A DNA stretch of 20,350 nt, taken from contig JAQVIB010000005.1 of the NCBI GenBank assembly GCA_028695945.1, forward strand, positions 1-20,350, read 5' to 3'. A program made the translations under genes and the position numbers. Origin of the DNA: Lachnospiraceae bacterium. Its GTDB lineage: Bacteria > Bacillota > Clostridia > Lachnospirales > Anaerotignaceae. The notes beneath the pieces were generated by a model. It was not told the DNA's origin and did not search any database. It saw only the letters and a program-made list of their open reading frames with translations. Below, one piece after another: positions 1 to 8,679 of this stretch. Numbering within the stretch: position 1 is the stretch's first letter; every line of letters begins with the position of its first letter.

Positions 1-17
1 CAAACAGCCCTATTTAA
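1..17 (+). CDS. 3' tail of an upstream gene (partial)
   Basis: The frame beginning at base 3 reads Asn-Ser-Pro-Ile and then stops with TAA at 15-17. The stop overlaps the ribosome site of the next gene, the same packing seen elsewhere in this operon. In contractile-tail operons the gene just before the gpD homologue usually encodes a small LysM/gpX-type tail protein, so that is the expected identity. Four codons cannot confirm it. This is a weak call resting only on the in-frame stop and spacing. Confidence 0.3.
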
Positions 18-23
18 GGGAGG
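16..23 (+). promoter_or_regulatory. Ribosome binding site for the TTG start at 32
   Basis: AAGGGAGG lies 8 bases before the TTG at 32. No ATG in the same frame is correctly spaced, so this site decides the start of the gpD-like gene. Confidence 0.7.
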
Positions 24-31
24 ACAAGAAC

Positions 32-1153
32 TTGGCTAAATATAAAATAAAAGATTTAGAGAAAAAATATGGCGGTTTCACTGCACCTTGCTATGCCATT
101 AAAATAAACGACAAGGAAATTGACCAAAAGTATTGCCAAGGAGATTTAAAGGCAGAGCTTACGGCAGATTATGAGGCAAGCAGTTGTGTTTTTCAAATTG
201 CAAATGCCTTTTCGCCAGAAAGCAATAAAAAGCTAAAGGTAAAGGACGATTTGAAAAAGCTGTTGAAGTTGGGAAACAAGGTTGAGGTCCACGTTGGCTA
301 CCGAACTGGCGGAGTTAAACAGATTTTTTCTGGCTATATAGATTCCATTTATGTGGATTATGACAAAGATGAGGGAATTATATATACCATTGAAGCGTTG
401 GATGGCAAAGGAATTATGATGAACAGCCTTCGCTCCGAAACCAAAACAAGCATAAAAAAATTTAGCGAAGCGGTGGAAAAAATTATAAAGAAATATTCTG
501 CTGTAATCAAAATTGAAAGCAGTAAGATGGATAAATCCGACAAGGAATTGACTATACCAATAGAACAGCACAACGAAAGTGACTATAATTTTGTGGTGCG
601 TACTGCAAAGCGAATGGACTACTGCTTTTTTATAGAAAAAGGCGTTTTGGTTTTTATGCCCTTTGGAAAGCTTTCTAAGGAACCTCTTTTTGAGTTTGAT
701 ATTAACGACTACCTATTGGAATTTAAAGTGATGACAACCCTAAAAAATCAGGTTTCCAGTGTTACGGTAAGGGGAAATAACGAAAAAGACCCAACGAAAC
801 CTTTTCAAGCAAAGGCAGAGAAATACAACAGTTTAGTGGATAGCGGAAAGATTGCATCTAAGGCGGCATCAGTTATTTCCAGCCACGTTTCCAGAACCAT
901 TACAGACCCTTCTGTGGATTCGGTGGAGAAGGCTACACAACTGGCACAGGCAAAACTAAACGAATTATCTTACCAATTGTACAAGGGAAAAGTTAAGGTG
1001 GTTGGGGTACCAGAGGCAATGCCTGGAAAGGTAGTTAGTGTATCGGGTTTTGGCGATGGGCTGGACAAAAAATATTATGTTTCCAAAGTGATACACAAGT
1101 TTAGGAACAATAGATTTACTACAGAATGCGAGCTTGAGGTGAACAAAGCATGA
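32..1153 (+). CDS. gpD-like spike hub protein (VgrG N-terminal half)
   Basis: 373 aa from a TTG start. It matches the late-control/gpD family of contractile tails (phage P2 gpD, PBSX XkdQ, VgrG N-terminal half): a first beta-barrel with a conserved-looking stretch around residues 90-125 (VHVGYRTGG, FSGYIDSIYVDY, YTIEALDG), a middle helical part (135-160), a YNFVVRTAKRMDYCFFIEKG stretch near 185-205, and a C-terminal barrel ending in YYVSKVIHKFRNNRFTTECEL. In the family this protein forms the trimeric hub closing the tube and holding the spike. In eCIS and T6SS the hub and spike are usually fused; here the spike is a separate downstream gene overlapping by ATGA (1150-1153), so translation is probably coupled. 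Assignment is by motif and gene order; the fold was not computed. Confidence 0.85.
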   Translation: MAKYKIKDLEKKYGGFTAPCYAIKINDKEIDQKYCQGDLKAELTADYEASSCVFQIANAFSPESNKKLKVKDDLKKLLKLGNKVEVHVGYRTGGVKQIFSGYIDSIYVDYDKDEGIIYTIEALDGKGIMMNSLRSETKTSIKKFSEAVEKIIKKYSAVIKIESSKMDKSDKELTIPIEQHNESDYNFVVRTAKRMDYCFFIEKGVLVFMPFGKLSKEPLFEFDINDYLLEFKVMTTLKNQVSSVTVRGNNEKDPTKPFQAKAEKYNSLVDSGKIASKAASVISSHVSRTITDPSVDSVEKATQLAQAKLNELSYQLYKGKVKVVGVPEAMPGKVVSVSGFGDGLDKKYYVSKVIHKFRNNRFTTECELEVNKA

Positions 1154-1908
1154 GCATAACAAAACTAATGGGATATGATGATGATAACAACATGGGAAAT
1201 TCCAGATTTTTTGGCGTTACTGTGGGCATTGTTACAGATATAGAGGACCCTGAAAAGCTAGGGCGAATTAAGGTGAAATTACTGAATCGTGACACCTCTG
1301 AATATGAAACAGATTTTATACGAATTGTTACACCAATGACAGGCAAACAATGGGGTATGTTTTTCTTCCCTGAAATAGGTGATGAGGTGTTGGTTGCTTT
1401 TAGTGACGGAGAAGTCGTAAGACCTTATGTAATAGGCTCTCTTTGGAACCAAAACTATAAACCGCCTGTGGAAATTAAGGACAAGAAAAATACAATACGA
1501 AAAATTAAAACGAAAAACGGACACGAAATTATATTTAAAGACGAAGACGACAAGGATTCCATTGAAATTAAAACACCAAAGCTTCTTACTATTTCTCTTG
1601 AAGATGAAAAGGAAGTAATTAAGATTAAAGACAAATCTGGGAAAAACCTTGTTCAAATAGATTCAAAAAACGGAATTGTGAATGTTACGGCGGAGAAGAA
1701 AATTGTTATAAAGTCGGGCAATTCCACAATGAAATTAGACGGAAACGGCAACAGTGTTTCTATTGAAAGCAGTCAGTCATTAAAGCTTAAATCTCAACAA
1801 ATTTCAATTGAAGCAAAAAGTATGTTAGACATTAAAGCGTCAAGCAATATCAACATTAAATCGGACGGGCCGTTAAACTTGAAGGGTGCTGTAATTAAGG
1901 CAAACTAG
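1150..1908 (+). CDS. gpV-like baseplate spike (OB fold plus beta-helix)
   Basis: 252 aa. Residues 20-100 are the gp5/gpV OB fold: GVTVGIVTDIEDPEKLGRIK, then TPMTGKQWGMFFFPEIGDEV, then VVRPYVIGSLWN, the standard spacing for VgrG/gpV proteins. From about residue 105 the sequence is a run of short alternating-hydrophobic strands (KIKTKNGHEIIFKDE, SIEIKTPKLLTISL, VIKIKDKSGKNLVQID) as in the triple-stranded beta-helix needle, ending with the family-like LKGAVIKAN. It would form the trimeric puncturing spike under the gpD hub. The start ATG overlaps the stop of the gpD gene. No separate PAAR tip gene is present between this gene and the end of the baseplate genes, so the needle may close itself with its own C-terminus. 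Confidence 0.88.
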   Translation: MSITKLMGYDDDNNMGNSRFFGVTVGIVTDIEDPEKLGRIKVKLLNRDTSEYETDFIRIVTPMTGKQWGMFFFPEIGDEVLVAFSDGEVVRPYVIGSLWNQNYKPPVEIKDKKNTIRKIKTKNGHEIIFKDEDDKDSIEIKTPKLLTISLEDEKEVIKIKDKSGKNLVQIDSKNGIVNVTAEKKIVIKSGNSTMKLDGNGNSVSIESSQSLKLKSQQISIEAKSMLDIKASSNINIKSDGPLNLKGAVIKAN

Positions 1909-1919
1909 GAGGGGTTTTT

Positions 1920-2300
1920 ATGGAAAGAGGCTGGAATTTTCCTGTTATGGTGGATTCTAAAACAGGGAAAATAAAGGTTACGGATATTAAAAGTGACATT
2001 CGCCAGTCTATAATGATTCTTCTAAGCACAGTGCCGGGTGAAAGGCTTTTGCATAGCGACTATGGATGCAATTTACACAGGTTTATGTTTGAACCAATTA
2101 CCTATGAACTGGTTAAGGCAATACGTGAAGAGGTACTTAGAAGCATTATTAAATGGGAAAAACGTGTATACAACGTGGATGTTAGTGTACTGCATGACGT
2201 AGAGGACGACAGCAGGCTGGTAATTACCATAAGCTATATTATTCCTGAAATAAGGGAAGCGGACAATATTAATTACGTATTTAGTTTACTGGAACACTGA
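1920..2300 (+). CDS. GPW/gp25-like baseplate wedge protein
   Basis: 126 aa, the usual size of the gp25/gpW family (T4 gp25, TssE, Afp9). Diagnostic pieces are GWNFPVMVD at the N-terminus, DIRQSIMILLSTVPGERLLH near residues 25-42, DYGCNLHRFMFEP at 43-55, and WEKRV near 80, matching the family pattern of ILL-T-GER, DFGC and WEPR. In contractile systems it joins wedges to the sheath and helps nucleate sheath assembly. A strong AGGAGGGG site at 1907-1914 overlaps the stop of the spike gene. It is followed by the largest gap in the window (67 bases). Confidence 0.92.
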   Translation: MERGWNFPVMVDSKTGKIKVTDIKSDIRQSIMILLSTVPGERLLHSDYGCNLHRFMFEPITYELVKAIREEVLRSIIKWEKRVYNVDVSVLHDVEDDSRLVITISYIIPEIREADNINYVFSLLEH

Positions 2301-2310
2301 AAAATTCAGA

Positions 2311-2340
2311 TTAAACATTATTAAAAACCAATTTTAATAA
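2311..2340 (+). promoter_or_regulatory. AT-only inverted repeat / possible weak internal promoter
   Basis: The 67-base gap between the gp25 and first J gene holds a perfect 9-bp inverted repeat, TTATTAAAA (2318-2326) and TTTTAATAA (2332-2340), with a 5-base loop. It has no G or C in the stem and no following T-run, so it is not a good intrinsic terminator. The same stretch can be read as a weak sigma-A-type promoter, TTAAAC (2311-2316), 16-base spacer, TTTAAT (2333-2338). Both readings are tentative in such AT-rich DNA. Confidence 0.25.
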
Positions 2341-2367
2341 AAATGATACGCAAAAAGAGGTGAGCAC

Positions 2368-5300
2368 ATGGAATTTCCCATAATGGATAAAAGAACAAAA
2401 GAGGATATTTATAGGCAGATTATTATGCTTGCCAAAAGCTATGTTCCAGAATGGAGTACGGAATACGCAGACGAGGACCCAGGGCATATACTTACAAAAA
2501 TGTTTGCAAAAATGTTTGAAGAAACTTTGCAACGCTATAATAAAATTCCTTATAAAAACTTAGTTTACTTTTTGAACCTAATTGGGGCAGATATTCTTCC
2601 ATGTATGTCATCTAAGGGCTTTGTTACCATAAAAATGAATGAAGGAACGGATTTAGGAGTTGAAGTTCAAAAGGGAACGGCTGTTTATGGGCAAGATGAG
2701 GAAAATCAACGAGTTACTTTTGAAATAAAAGATGATTTATTGGCTGTAGACAACTATGTAAAGGAAATTTACAGCGTAAGCACCAAGTTAAATAAAATTG
2801 TAAAGGAATACGATTATTCAGACGAAGAGTTATCTTCTGGGTTTAGACTATTTGATTTTTACGGCAGTGAAAATTTGCAAAAATATGCTTTTTTCCTATG
2901 CAGTGACGAAGTGTTTTTCGTTGAAGCAGGTGGAACTATTGTGCTAACAGTTGTGCATAGTCAAAAACCTTATTCACAGGAAAAAACGGCACAGCTTTTG
3001 GCAGACAAAGAACTGGCAGCATGGGAATATTTAACGGAAGATGGTTGGAAGCAAATACATAATAGCAAGGCAGTTAGTAATCAAATTCAGCTTTCCATTG
3101 AGGAGGACATTGCATTTACAGAATGTTTTGAAAAGACAAGCCGATGGATTCGCTGTATTATACTAGACCCTAATAAATATGAAGATATTTCTTTTACAGG
3201 ATTTCATGCGTCATCAGTGTCCTGCGGAATTTCTCCAGACAGCCTTTATTATAACGATATTTCTCTTCCAAAAAAAGATTTTGTGCCATTTGGGGAAAAG
3301 TTCAGTGCTTACGATGATTTTTACATCAACTGCAATCAAGCCTTTACTAAGCGAGGTGCTTGGGTAAACCTTACATTCTCTTTTGGTGAACTGGAGGAGT
3401 TTGCAGAAGACCTTATTGAGGAAAGGGACATAAAGTGGAAGCATTTTATTAAGGAAGAGGAAATTAAAGAGCCTGAAAAACAGGATATTTATATTCAAAA
3501 GGTACTTTGGGAATATTGGAACGGAAATGGTTGGGCTAGGTTATTTGAGGACAACCGATATGAGGACTTTTTCAAAAATACTGAAAAACAGGTAAAAACC
3601 CTAAGTTTTTACTGCCCTAAGGATATGGATACAGCCTTTGTTGGGGCAGATTACGGAATGTGGATTCGTGCAAGAATTTTATCAGTTAACAATGCCTTTA
3701 ATGTTGGCGGACGTTACAAAGCTCCTTTAGTTAAGGAAATATTTGCGGAATACAGCTATAAAAATGATGCAGTTTGTGTGGACGGCATTTTTGTTCAAAA
3801 GGATATGGAAATTGCTGCTTTCCAAGGTCTTGACAATTTGGAAATTCAAATGTCTGGGGCAGGGAAAGAGGAATATCCGTCGGTATATTTGTCCGTTGCC
3901 AAGGCAATTAAGGGCGGGCCTATTAAGCTGTATTTTATAAAACAGGGTGCAAGTTTATCAAAGCTTCCATCTTTAAAATGGGAATATTGGGGTAACGTAA
4001 ACGGAATTTCAAAGTGGAACGAATTGAAAATACAGGACGAAACAGCATTTTTCCAAAAAAGTGGAATTGTAACTTTTTTGTGTAAGGATAACTTCCGTCC
4101 AAAAACCTTGTTTGGCAAGGAAAGCTTTTGGATACGGTTGGTTAACATAGACAAGAAGTATGATAGTGTTAAACCAAAGGACAGAGAATTTTTGCCGAAA
4201 CTGAAAGGAATTTACTTTAACACCGTTGCCATAGAGCAAAAGGAAAAAATGAACACCGAATATTTTTATTTGGAAAAGGATGAACCTAATAAAAAATGCC
4301 ACTTAAATACGCCAAACGTTCTTGCATTAAATGTATGGGTGGATGAGGCGGAAACACTTATTGGTGAAGACCGATACAGTTTTAAGCAAGGGGAAAACAG
4401 CGGTGTTTTTACAGAGGAAGATGAAAAAGGACTTCTTACGGAATACTGGGTTCCATGGCAAAGGGTGAAGGATTTAGCGGAGTTTGGTGCAGAAGATAGG
4501 GTATATGTGCTAGACGAGGAAAACAACTTTATTCAGTTTGGAAACGGAATTCACGGGAAAATACCTTGTGCAAGGGATAAAGAGAGCATTAGGGCAGAGT
4601 ATACGGTTTCTGTTGGTGCTAAAGGAAATTTTTCTCCATTTCAAATTGAAGGTTTTTCAGATGCAGTACCATTTGTGGATAGTGTTAAAAATTTAGAAGC
4701 CATTTGCGGTGGTTGCAACAGGGAAAAACTGGATGAGGCAATGGAGCGTTGTTTTGGAATACTTAAGCACCAAAACAAGGTCGTTTCCCAAGAGGATTTT
4801 TCAGTAATTGCAAAGCAAGCAGACAGAAATATTGTAGATGTGAAAACTGCTATTGGTGTAAACCAAAATGGGCAGTTAGCACGAGGTACAGTTGTTGTGG
4901 GAATACTTCCACTTGTTGTTAATGGTGCAGACAGCTATTTTGATGAAATTAAAAAGAATGTAGATGCACAGTTTGCCATTAAAGCACCAGCGGTTTTAAC
5001 AGTTGGCAACAAGATACAGATAATTGAGGCACAGTATATTGAGTATTGTGTGCATATTGAGGCATCTGTAAAAAGCTACAATCACTATCAGCAGGTTTAC
5101 AAGGAAATTGAAAGCAAGCTGGAAAAATTCTTGAACCCGATTACAGGCAATTTTGATGGAAAAGGCTTTAAAATGGGTGCGTTGCCAAACAAAATGAAGC
5201 TGTATAATTACATAAAAAACATAGATAACATGGCGGAAATACAACGTATTTATATTTTTTGCTATGAAAAAAATAGGGACTACAGAAAAGAAATAGACTA

Positions 5301-5373
5301 TGACGATATTTTTTCACTTCCCTTTGCAGTACCAATTAACGGAATTCACGAAATTGAAATTAGTATGATATAG
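2368..5373 (+). CDS. Large gpJ-type baseplate protein (Afp11-like position)
   Basis: 1001 aa, ATG start with AGAGGTGA at 2356-2363. The N-terminal 70 residues (PEWSTEYADEDPGHILTKMF, then NLVYFLNLIGADILP) match the wedge-type start shared with the next gene. The middle carries three copies of a WEYW-type module beginning near residues 219, 381 and 538, each running from WEY through a G-W-x-x-L stretch to a W-I-R-x-R/L-I strand. Residues ~725-760 hold the baseplate-J signature GNGIHGKIP followed by EYTVSVGAKGNF, and residues ~780-1001 are the second J-family part (CNREKLDEAMERCFGILKHQ onward). By family it forms the baseplate wedge ring that triggers sheath contraction. Two J-like proteins in a row is the arrangement of eCIS (Afp11/Afp12), not of P2-type phages, which have one. 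Confidence 0.85.
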   Translation: MEFPIMDKRTKEDIYRQIIMLAKSYVPEWSTEYADEDPGHILTKMFAKMFEETLQRYNKIPYKNLVYFLNLIGADILPCMSSKGFVTIKMNEGTDLGVEVQKGTAVYGQDEENQRVTFEIKDDLLAVDNYVKEIYSVSTKLNKIVKEYDYSDEELSSGFRLFDFYGSENLQKYAFFLCSDEVFFVEAGGTIVLTVVHSQKPYSQEKTAQLLADKELAAWEYLTEDGWKQIHNSKAVSNQIQLSIEEDIAFTECFEKTSRWIRCIILDPNKYEDISFTGFHASSVSCGISPDSLYYNDISLPKKDFVPFGEKFSAYDDFYINCNQAFTKRGAWVNLTFSFGELEEFAEDLIEERDIKWKHFIKEEEIKEPEKQDIYIQKVLWEYWNGNGWARLFEDNRYEDFFKNTEKQVKTLSFYCPKDMDTAFVGADYGMWIRARILSVNNAFNVGGRYKAPLVKEIFAEYSYKNDAVCVDGIFVQKDMEIAAFQGLDNLEIQMSGAGKEEYPSVYLSVAKAIKGGPIKLYFIKQGASLSKLPSLKWEYWGNVNGISKWNELKIQDETAFFQKSGIVTFLCKDNFRPKTLFGKESFWIRLVNIDKKYDSVKPKDREFLPKLKGIYFNTVAIEQKEKMNTEYFYLEKDEPNKKCHLNTPNVLALNVWVDEAETLIGEDRYSFKQGENSGVFTEEDEKGLLTEYWVPWQRVKDLAEFGAEDRVYVLDEENNFIQFGNGIHGKIPCARDKESIRAEYTVSVGAKGNFSPFQIEGFSDAVPFVDSVKNLEAICGGCNREKLDEAMERCFGILKHQNKVVSQEDFSVIAKQADRNIVDVKTAIGVNQNGQLARGTVVVGILPLVVNGADSYFDEIKKNVDAQFAIKAPAVLTVGNKIQIIEAQYIEYCVHIEASVKSYNHYQQVYKEIESKLEKFLNPITGNFDGKGFKMGALPNKMKLYNYIKNIDNMAEIQRIYIFCYEKNRDYRKEIDYDDIFSLPFAVPINGIHEIEISMI

Positions 5374-5385
5374 AAGGAGACGCCT

Positions 5386-7515
5386 ATGCTGCCCTTGCCA
5401 AAATTAAATGACCAAGAACTTAATAGCATTGTAGAAACTGTAATGAACCGCATGAAGCAATACGGCAGCGGCTGGGAGGACAGGAATGTTCATGACCCAG
5501 GCGTTACTTTTGTGGAGCTTTTGGCAGCAATTAAGGTGGAACAGCAAAAAAATATTGATACAATAGGTACAAGGAATTTAATGAAGTTTCTTAAACTGCT
5601 GAACATTGTACCTAAAAAGAACAGTTGTGCCATAACAGAGGCAGTGCTTTTTCCTACAGATGATAGAGTAATACCAAGGGGTACAAAAATTATTGCAGAC
5701 GACCTTGTTTTTGAAACAGACCAAACAAGAAAAATTTATGCAAACCGCATTTGTTTCACGGGAAACAGCCGTCAGCTTTATGACTATAACCCTTCCGATT
5801 TAGACCGAAGTATGGTTGTTTTTGAAGAAAATGATGAGGACAAGGCTTTTTATATTGGTTTTAAAAAACCTCTTTCTAAAAATTCGGTGCAGCTTTTCTT
5901 TCAACTTCGGGAAGAAATTGGGCGTAATCCAGTGGGTGATTATGAAAATTTTAGCCCTCTTTCGGAAATACGTTGGGAATATTATGGAACAGAAAACGGT
6001 GAATTAGGCTGGCACGAAATGAAATTAATTTTAGACGAGACCTATGGATTTTTGTTTTCAGGCAATATTTGCTTTTCATTCCAAGGTGAAATGAATGAAA
6101 CGGAAATGGGAAAAGAAAGAAAAGCATTTTTTATAAGGGCAGTGAACACAAAATATGGTTATGAACAGCCACCCAAGCTTTCTTTTATTATGCTAAACAG
6201 TGTTACCTTGTCCCAAAAGGAAACTTTGTGCGAAACTATTGAATTTACGTATGAAGATTTTGAAAAAAACGAAATGAGCTTCTGGTCATCTTTGGCATAT
6301 GAAAACCATAATCAACTTTACATTAAGGAAAAGGATTACTTTAATAAAGCAGAGGATATTGATATTTTATATCTTTTAAAAGAATCAGAGGACGGAAGCT
6401 TTAGACTAGGAACTTCCCAGAGGGAAAGGCTTTTTAAAAGCTTTGAAAACTGCCACAAAGGTGATGTGGTTTTTAGGTTGGTAGTTTACAGCAAGGATTT
6501 TTATACCAAGGGAATTATTGGTTCAAGTGACGGAACAGCAGAGCAGGAATTTGAAATTAATGGCATTGAGAATATTTTATACAACTCCTTTGAAATTATG
6601 GTGAAATCTCAAAAGGGATGGGAAATATGGAACAAAACAGAAACCTTAGATTCTTGTTTACAGGACGAGAAAAGCTATATTTTTAATGAACAAAATGGAG
6701 TAATTGGTTTCGGGGATAACATTACAGGTAAAGTTCCGTACTGGGGCAAAGATAATATTTGTATTACTTCCTGTGCGGTAACAAAAGCAGAAAAGGGAAG
6801 AGTTAAAGCATTTACATTAGAGGAATTTAAGGAAAAGGAACGCTTTAGCAATATTAAAATTTTTCATTACAGAAGTGCCAAAGGCGGAAGTGATGGAGAC
6901 AGTACGGAAAAATTAATTAAGAAACTGCGTACCACTGTAAATGAAACACAGCGTGCAGTTAATATTACTGACTACAAGGAAATTGCCACCAGAACGCCAG
7001 GCTTAAAGCTTGGTCAGGTTACGGTAATTCCTTTATATAAACCAGGAATGAGGGGTTACCCTGAAATTAAGGCTGAAAATGCCATAACCCTTGTAGTTGA
7101 GCCTTATTGCAGGGTGAAAAACAAGGCAACACTGGAAGGATATGTGGAAAATGTTAGAAGGTATGTGGGCAAATTTAAGCTTATTACCACAAGGCTTTAT
7201 GTTACAGCACCTGTATACATTCCAATTGATGTTTTTGGTGAAATAAGGGTTAGCAACAAAGGTGAAAACACCGCCAAACTTGTGGACAAAACCCTAAGAG
7301 ATTATATTGACAATGTTCAGCAAAACATGCTAGGAGCAACTATATATTACGGAACTATTTACAATTTACTGGAGGCATTGGAATGTACTCAATATATAAG
7401 GCATTTACAATTGGATTTTCCAGTGGAAGTTGTTACAAAAAATGCATTCGGAGATATACAAATACCGCCCCATGCAAGGGTATTTATAAGAAGTAATCAA
7501 ATAATGCTTTCATAG
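5386..7515 (+). CDS. Second gpJ-type baseplate protein (Afp12-like position)
   Basis: 709 aa, ATG start with AAGGAG at 5374-5379, 12 bases after the previous stop. The N-terminus (GSGWEDRNVHDPGVTFVELL, then NLMKFLKLLNIVP) is clearly paralogous to the start of the previous protein. One copy of the WEY module begins near residue 197 (WEYYGTENGELGWHE, then FFIRAVNTKYGY). The J signature is near 443 (FGDNITGKVPYWG, then AEKGRVKAF), and the C-terminal part starts with RSAKGGSDGDS near 496 and includes a TPGLKLGQVTVIPLYKPG stretch typical of baseplate J. It is expected to pair with the 1001-aa protein as the second wedge subunit. It is 292 residues shorter, mainly because it has one WEY module instead of three. 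Confidence 0.85.
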   Translation: MLPLPKLNDQELNSIVETVMNRMKQYGSGWEDRNVHDPGVTFVELLAAIKVEQQKNIDTIGTRNLMKFLKLLNIVPKKNSCAITEAVLFPTDDRVIPRGTKIIADDLVFETDQTRKIYANRICFTGNSRQLYDYNPSDLDRSMVVFEENDEDKAFYIGFKKPLSKNSVQLFFQLREEIGRNPVGDYENFSPLSEIRWEYYGTENGELGWHEMKLILDETYGFLFSGNICFSFQGEMNETEMGKERKAFFIRAVNTKYGYEQPPKLSFIMLNSVTLSQKETLCETIEFTYEDFEKNEMSFWSSLAYENHNQLYIKEKDYFNKAEDIDILYLLKESEDGSFRLGTSQRERLFKSFENCHKGDVVFRLVVYSKDFYTKGIIGSSDGTAEQEFEINGIENILYNSFEIMVKSQKGWEIWNKTETLDSCLQDEKSYIFNEQNGVIGFGDNITGKVPYWGKDNICITSCAVTKAEKGRVKAFTLEEFKEKERFSNIKIFHYRSAKGGSDGDSTEKLIKKLRTTVNETQRAVNITDYKEIATRTPGLKLGQVTVIPLYKPGMRGYPEIKAENAITLVVEPYCRVKNKATLEGYVENVRRYVGKFKLITTRLYVTAPVYIPIDVFGEIRVSNKGENTAKLVDKTLRDYIDNVQQNMLGATIYYGTIYNLLEALECTQYIRHLQLDFPVEVVTKNAFGDIQIPPHARVFIRSNQIMLS

Positions 7516-7518
7516 GGG

Positions 7519-7524
7519 AAGGAG
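7519..7524 (+). promoter_or_regulatory. Ribosome binding site deciding the TTG start at 7533
   Basis: AAGGAG sits 8 bases before TTG 7533. The only nearby ATG, at 7526, is in another frame and lies against this site, so TTG is preferred. Confidence 0.65.
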
Positions 7525-7532
7525 AATGGATT

Positions 7533-8669
7533 TTGAGCAGAAAAAGGTTTGTTTACAATGAAGAACTATGGAACTCTGGTATGTTTCACGGCTGTACTTA
7601 TGAGAAAGGCTGTTTAAAGGCAAATGCCAATAAGTTAGATGGAAATGCCCAAAAAGCAGTATATATTTCCGCCGCCTTAGACAGCGGTGAAAAGGAAACA
7701 GTATGGAGCAGGCTTAAAATGAACTTCGTTACCCAAGGTGAAAGCTACATTACTTTATCCTATTTTTCTTCTGATGAAAAAGAAGTTTGTATTGAAGATG
7801 AGGAAATTAACCTTGAAAATCTTATAGAGGATTTTTCTATAAATATAGAGGAAAAGCTTTACTACTTGGATACGCTGTGGATAAAAACAGAAAAAAACAC
7901 CCAAGATATGCTTTTGCATAGTGCAAAGGGAAGATATTTGTGGTTTAAAATTGAAATGGTTACCTTTGATAGACAAAGTACGGAAATTGATGCTCTTGAG
8001 GTTGAATTTCCACTAGAATCTATTATAGAATATCTGCCAGCATTTTACAGGGAAAATCAGGAGAATTTTAATTTTTTAAGTAGGTTTTTAGGGCTGTATC
8101 AATCCTTAATTTATGATTTACAGCATGAAATTGACAATGTGTCTAAATATTTCGATATAGATTTTACAGATAGAGAGTTTTTGCTCTGGCTTTCTAAATG
8201 GGTAGGAATAGAATATCCATTTATATGGGAAAAAGAAAACTTTAAAACCTTCATAAAAAACAGCTTTGGGTTCTACCAGAAAAAAGGAACTAAGGAGTGT
8301 ATGGAACAGGTTTTGGCATTATATTTGGGCAATCCGCCTAAAATTTTAGAAACCTATAAAATATTGGAATTTTACGAAGGAAGAACCTATGATGAGGATG
8401 CAAAAAAGCTGTATTCCGATGACATCTACTCATTTTTTGTATTTGTGGAGGACAAATGGATTAAAAACGCCGAAAGCCTTCAAAATGTGAAAAAATTACT
8501 AGATTCTTTTAAACCGGCGTATACAAATGCAATTTTGGTGGTACTAAAACCTACTATGATTTTAGGTGAATATACTTATTTGGGCATAAACAGCTGTCTT
8601 GCTGAAAGCTCACGATTGGAAATTAACGATAATTTTGCAATGCCTTTTGACTCTACAATCTGTAATTAG
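7533..8669 (+). CDS. gpI/TIGR02242-type phage tail protein
   Basis: 378 aa from TTG. Residues ~165-280 carry the tail-protein signature as I remember it for the gpI/TIGR02242 group: IEYLPAFYRENQ, FLSRFLGLYQSLIYDLQHEI, a FDIDFTDREFLLWLSKWVGI stretch, and YQKKGTKECMEQVLALYLG, corresponding to the family pattern YLPAIY, FL-FL-ESL, FLpWLasWLG and RGT--GL---L-L-G. The first ~155 residues look like a beta-rich domain I do not recognise. The C-terminal 100 residues contain YSFFVFVEDKWIKNAESLQN and an Asn-rich end. The family lies at the baseplate periphery where fibres attach; in eCIS-like loci it follows the second J gene, as here. Confidence 0.8.
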   Translation: MSRKRFVYNEELWNSGMFHGCTYEKGCLKANANKLDGNAQKAVYISAALDSGEKETVWSRLKMNFVTQGESYITLSYFSSDEKEVCIEDEEINLENLIEDFSINIEEKLYYLDTLWIKTEKNTQDMLLHSAKGRYLWFKIEMVTFDRQSTEIDALEVEFPLESIIEYLPAFYRENQENFNFLSRFLGLYQSLIYDLQHEIDNVSKYFDIDFTDREFLLWLSKWVGIEYPFIWEKENFKTFIKNSFGFYQKKGTKECMEQVLALYLGNPPKILETYKILEFYEGRTYDEDAKKLYSDDIYSFFVFVEDKWIKNAESLQNVKKLLDSFKPAYTNAILVVLKPTMILGEYTYLGINSCLAESSRLEINDNFAMPFDSTICN

Positions 8670-8673
8670 GAGG
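8668..8673 (+). promoter_or_regulatory. Ribosome binding site deciding the start at 8680
   Basis: AGGAGG overlaps the TAG stop of the tail-protein gene (8667-8669) and lies 6 bases before ATG 8680. It rejects an upstream in-frame ATG at 8599, which would overlap the preceding gene by 71 bases and has no such site. Confidence 0.75.
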
Positions 8674-8679
8674 ATTTAC

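Noticed and set aside
2318..2340. Intrinsic terminator after the gp25-like gene
   Set aside because: The stem is entirely A/T and is followed by AAAATG, not a T-run, so it should not terminate transcription.
8599..8679. Upstream ATG at 8599 as start of the YFYGKLLTVRDF protein
   Set aside because: It would overlap the tail-protein gene by 71 bases and add 27 residues without family resemblance. AGGAGG is correctly placed only for ATG 8680.
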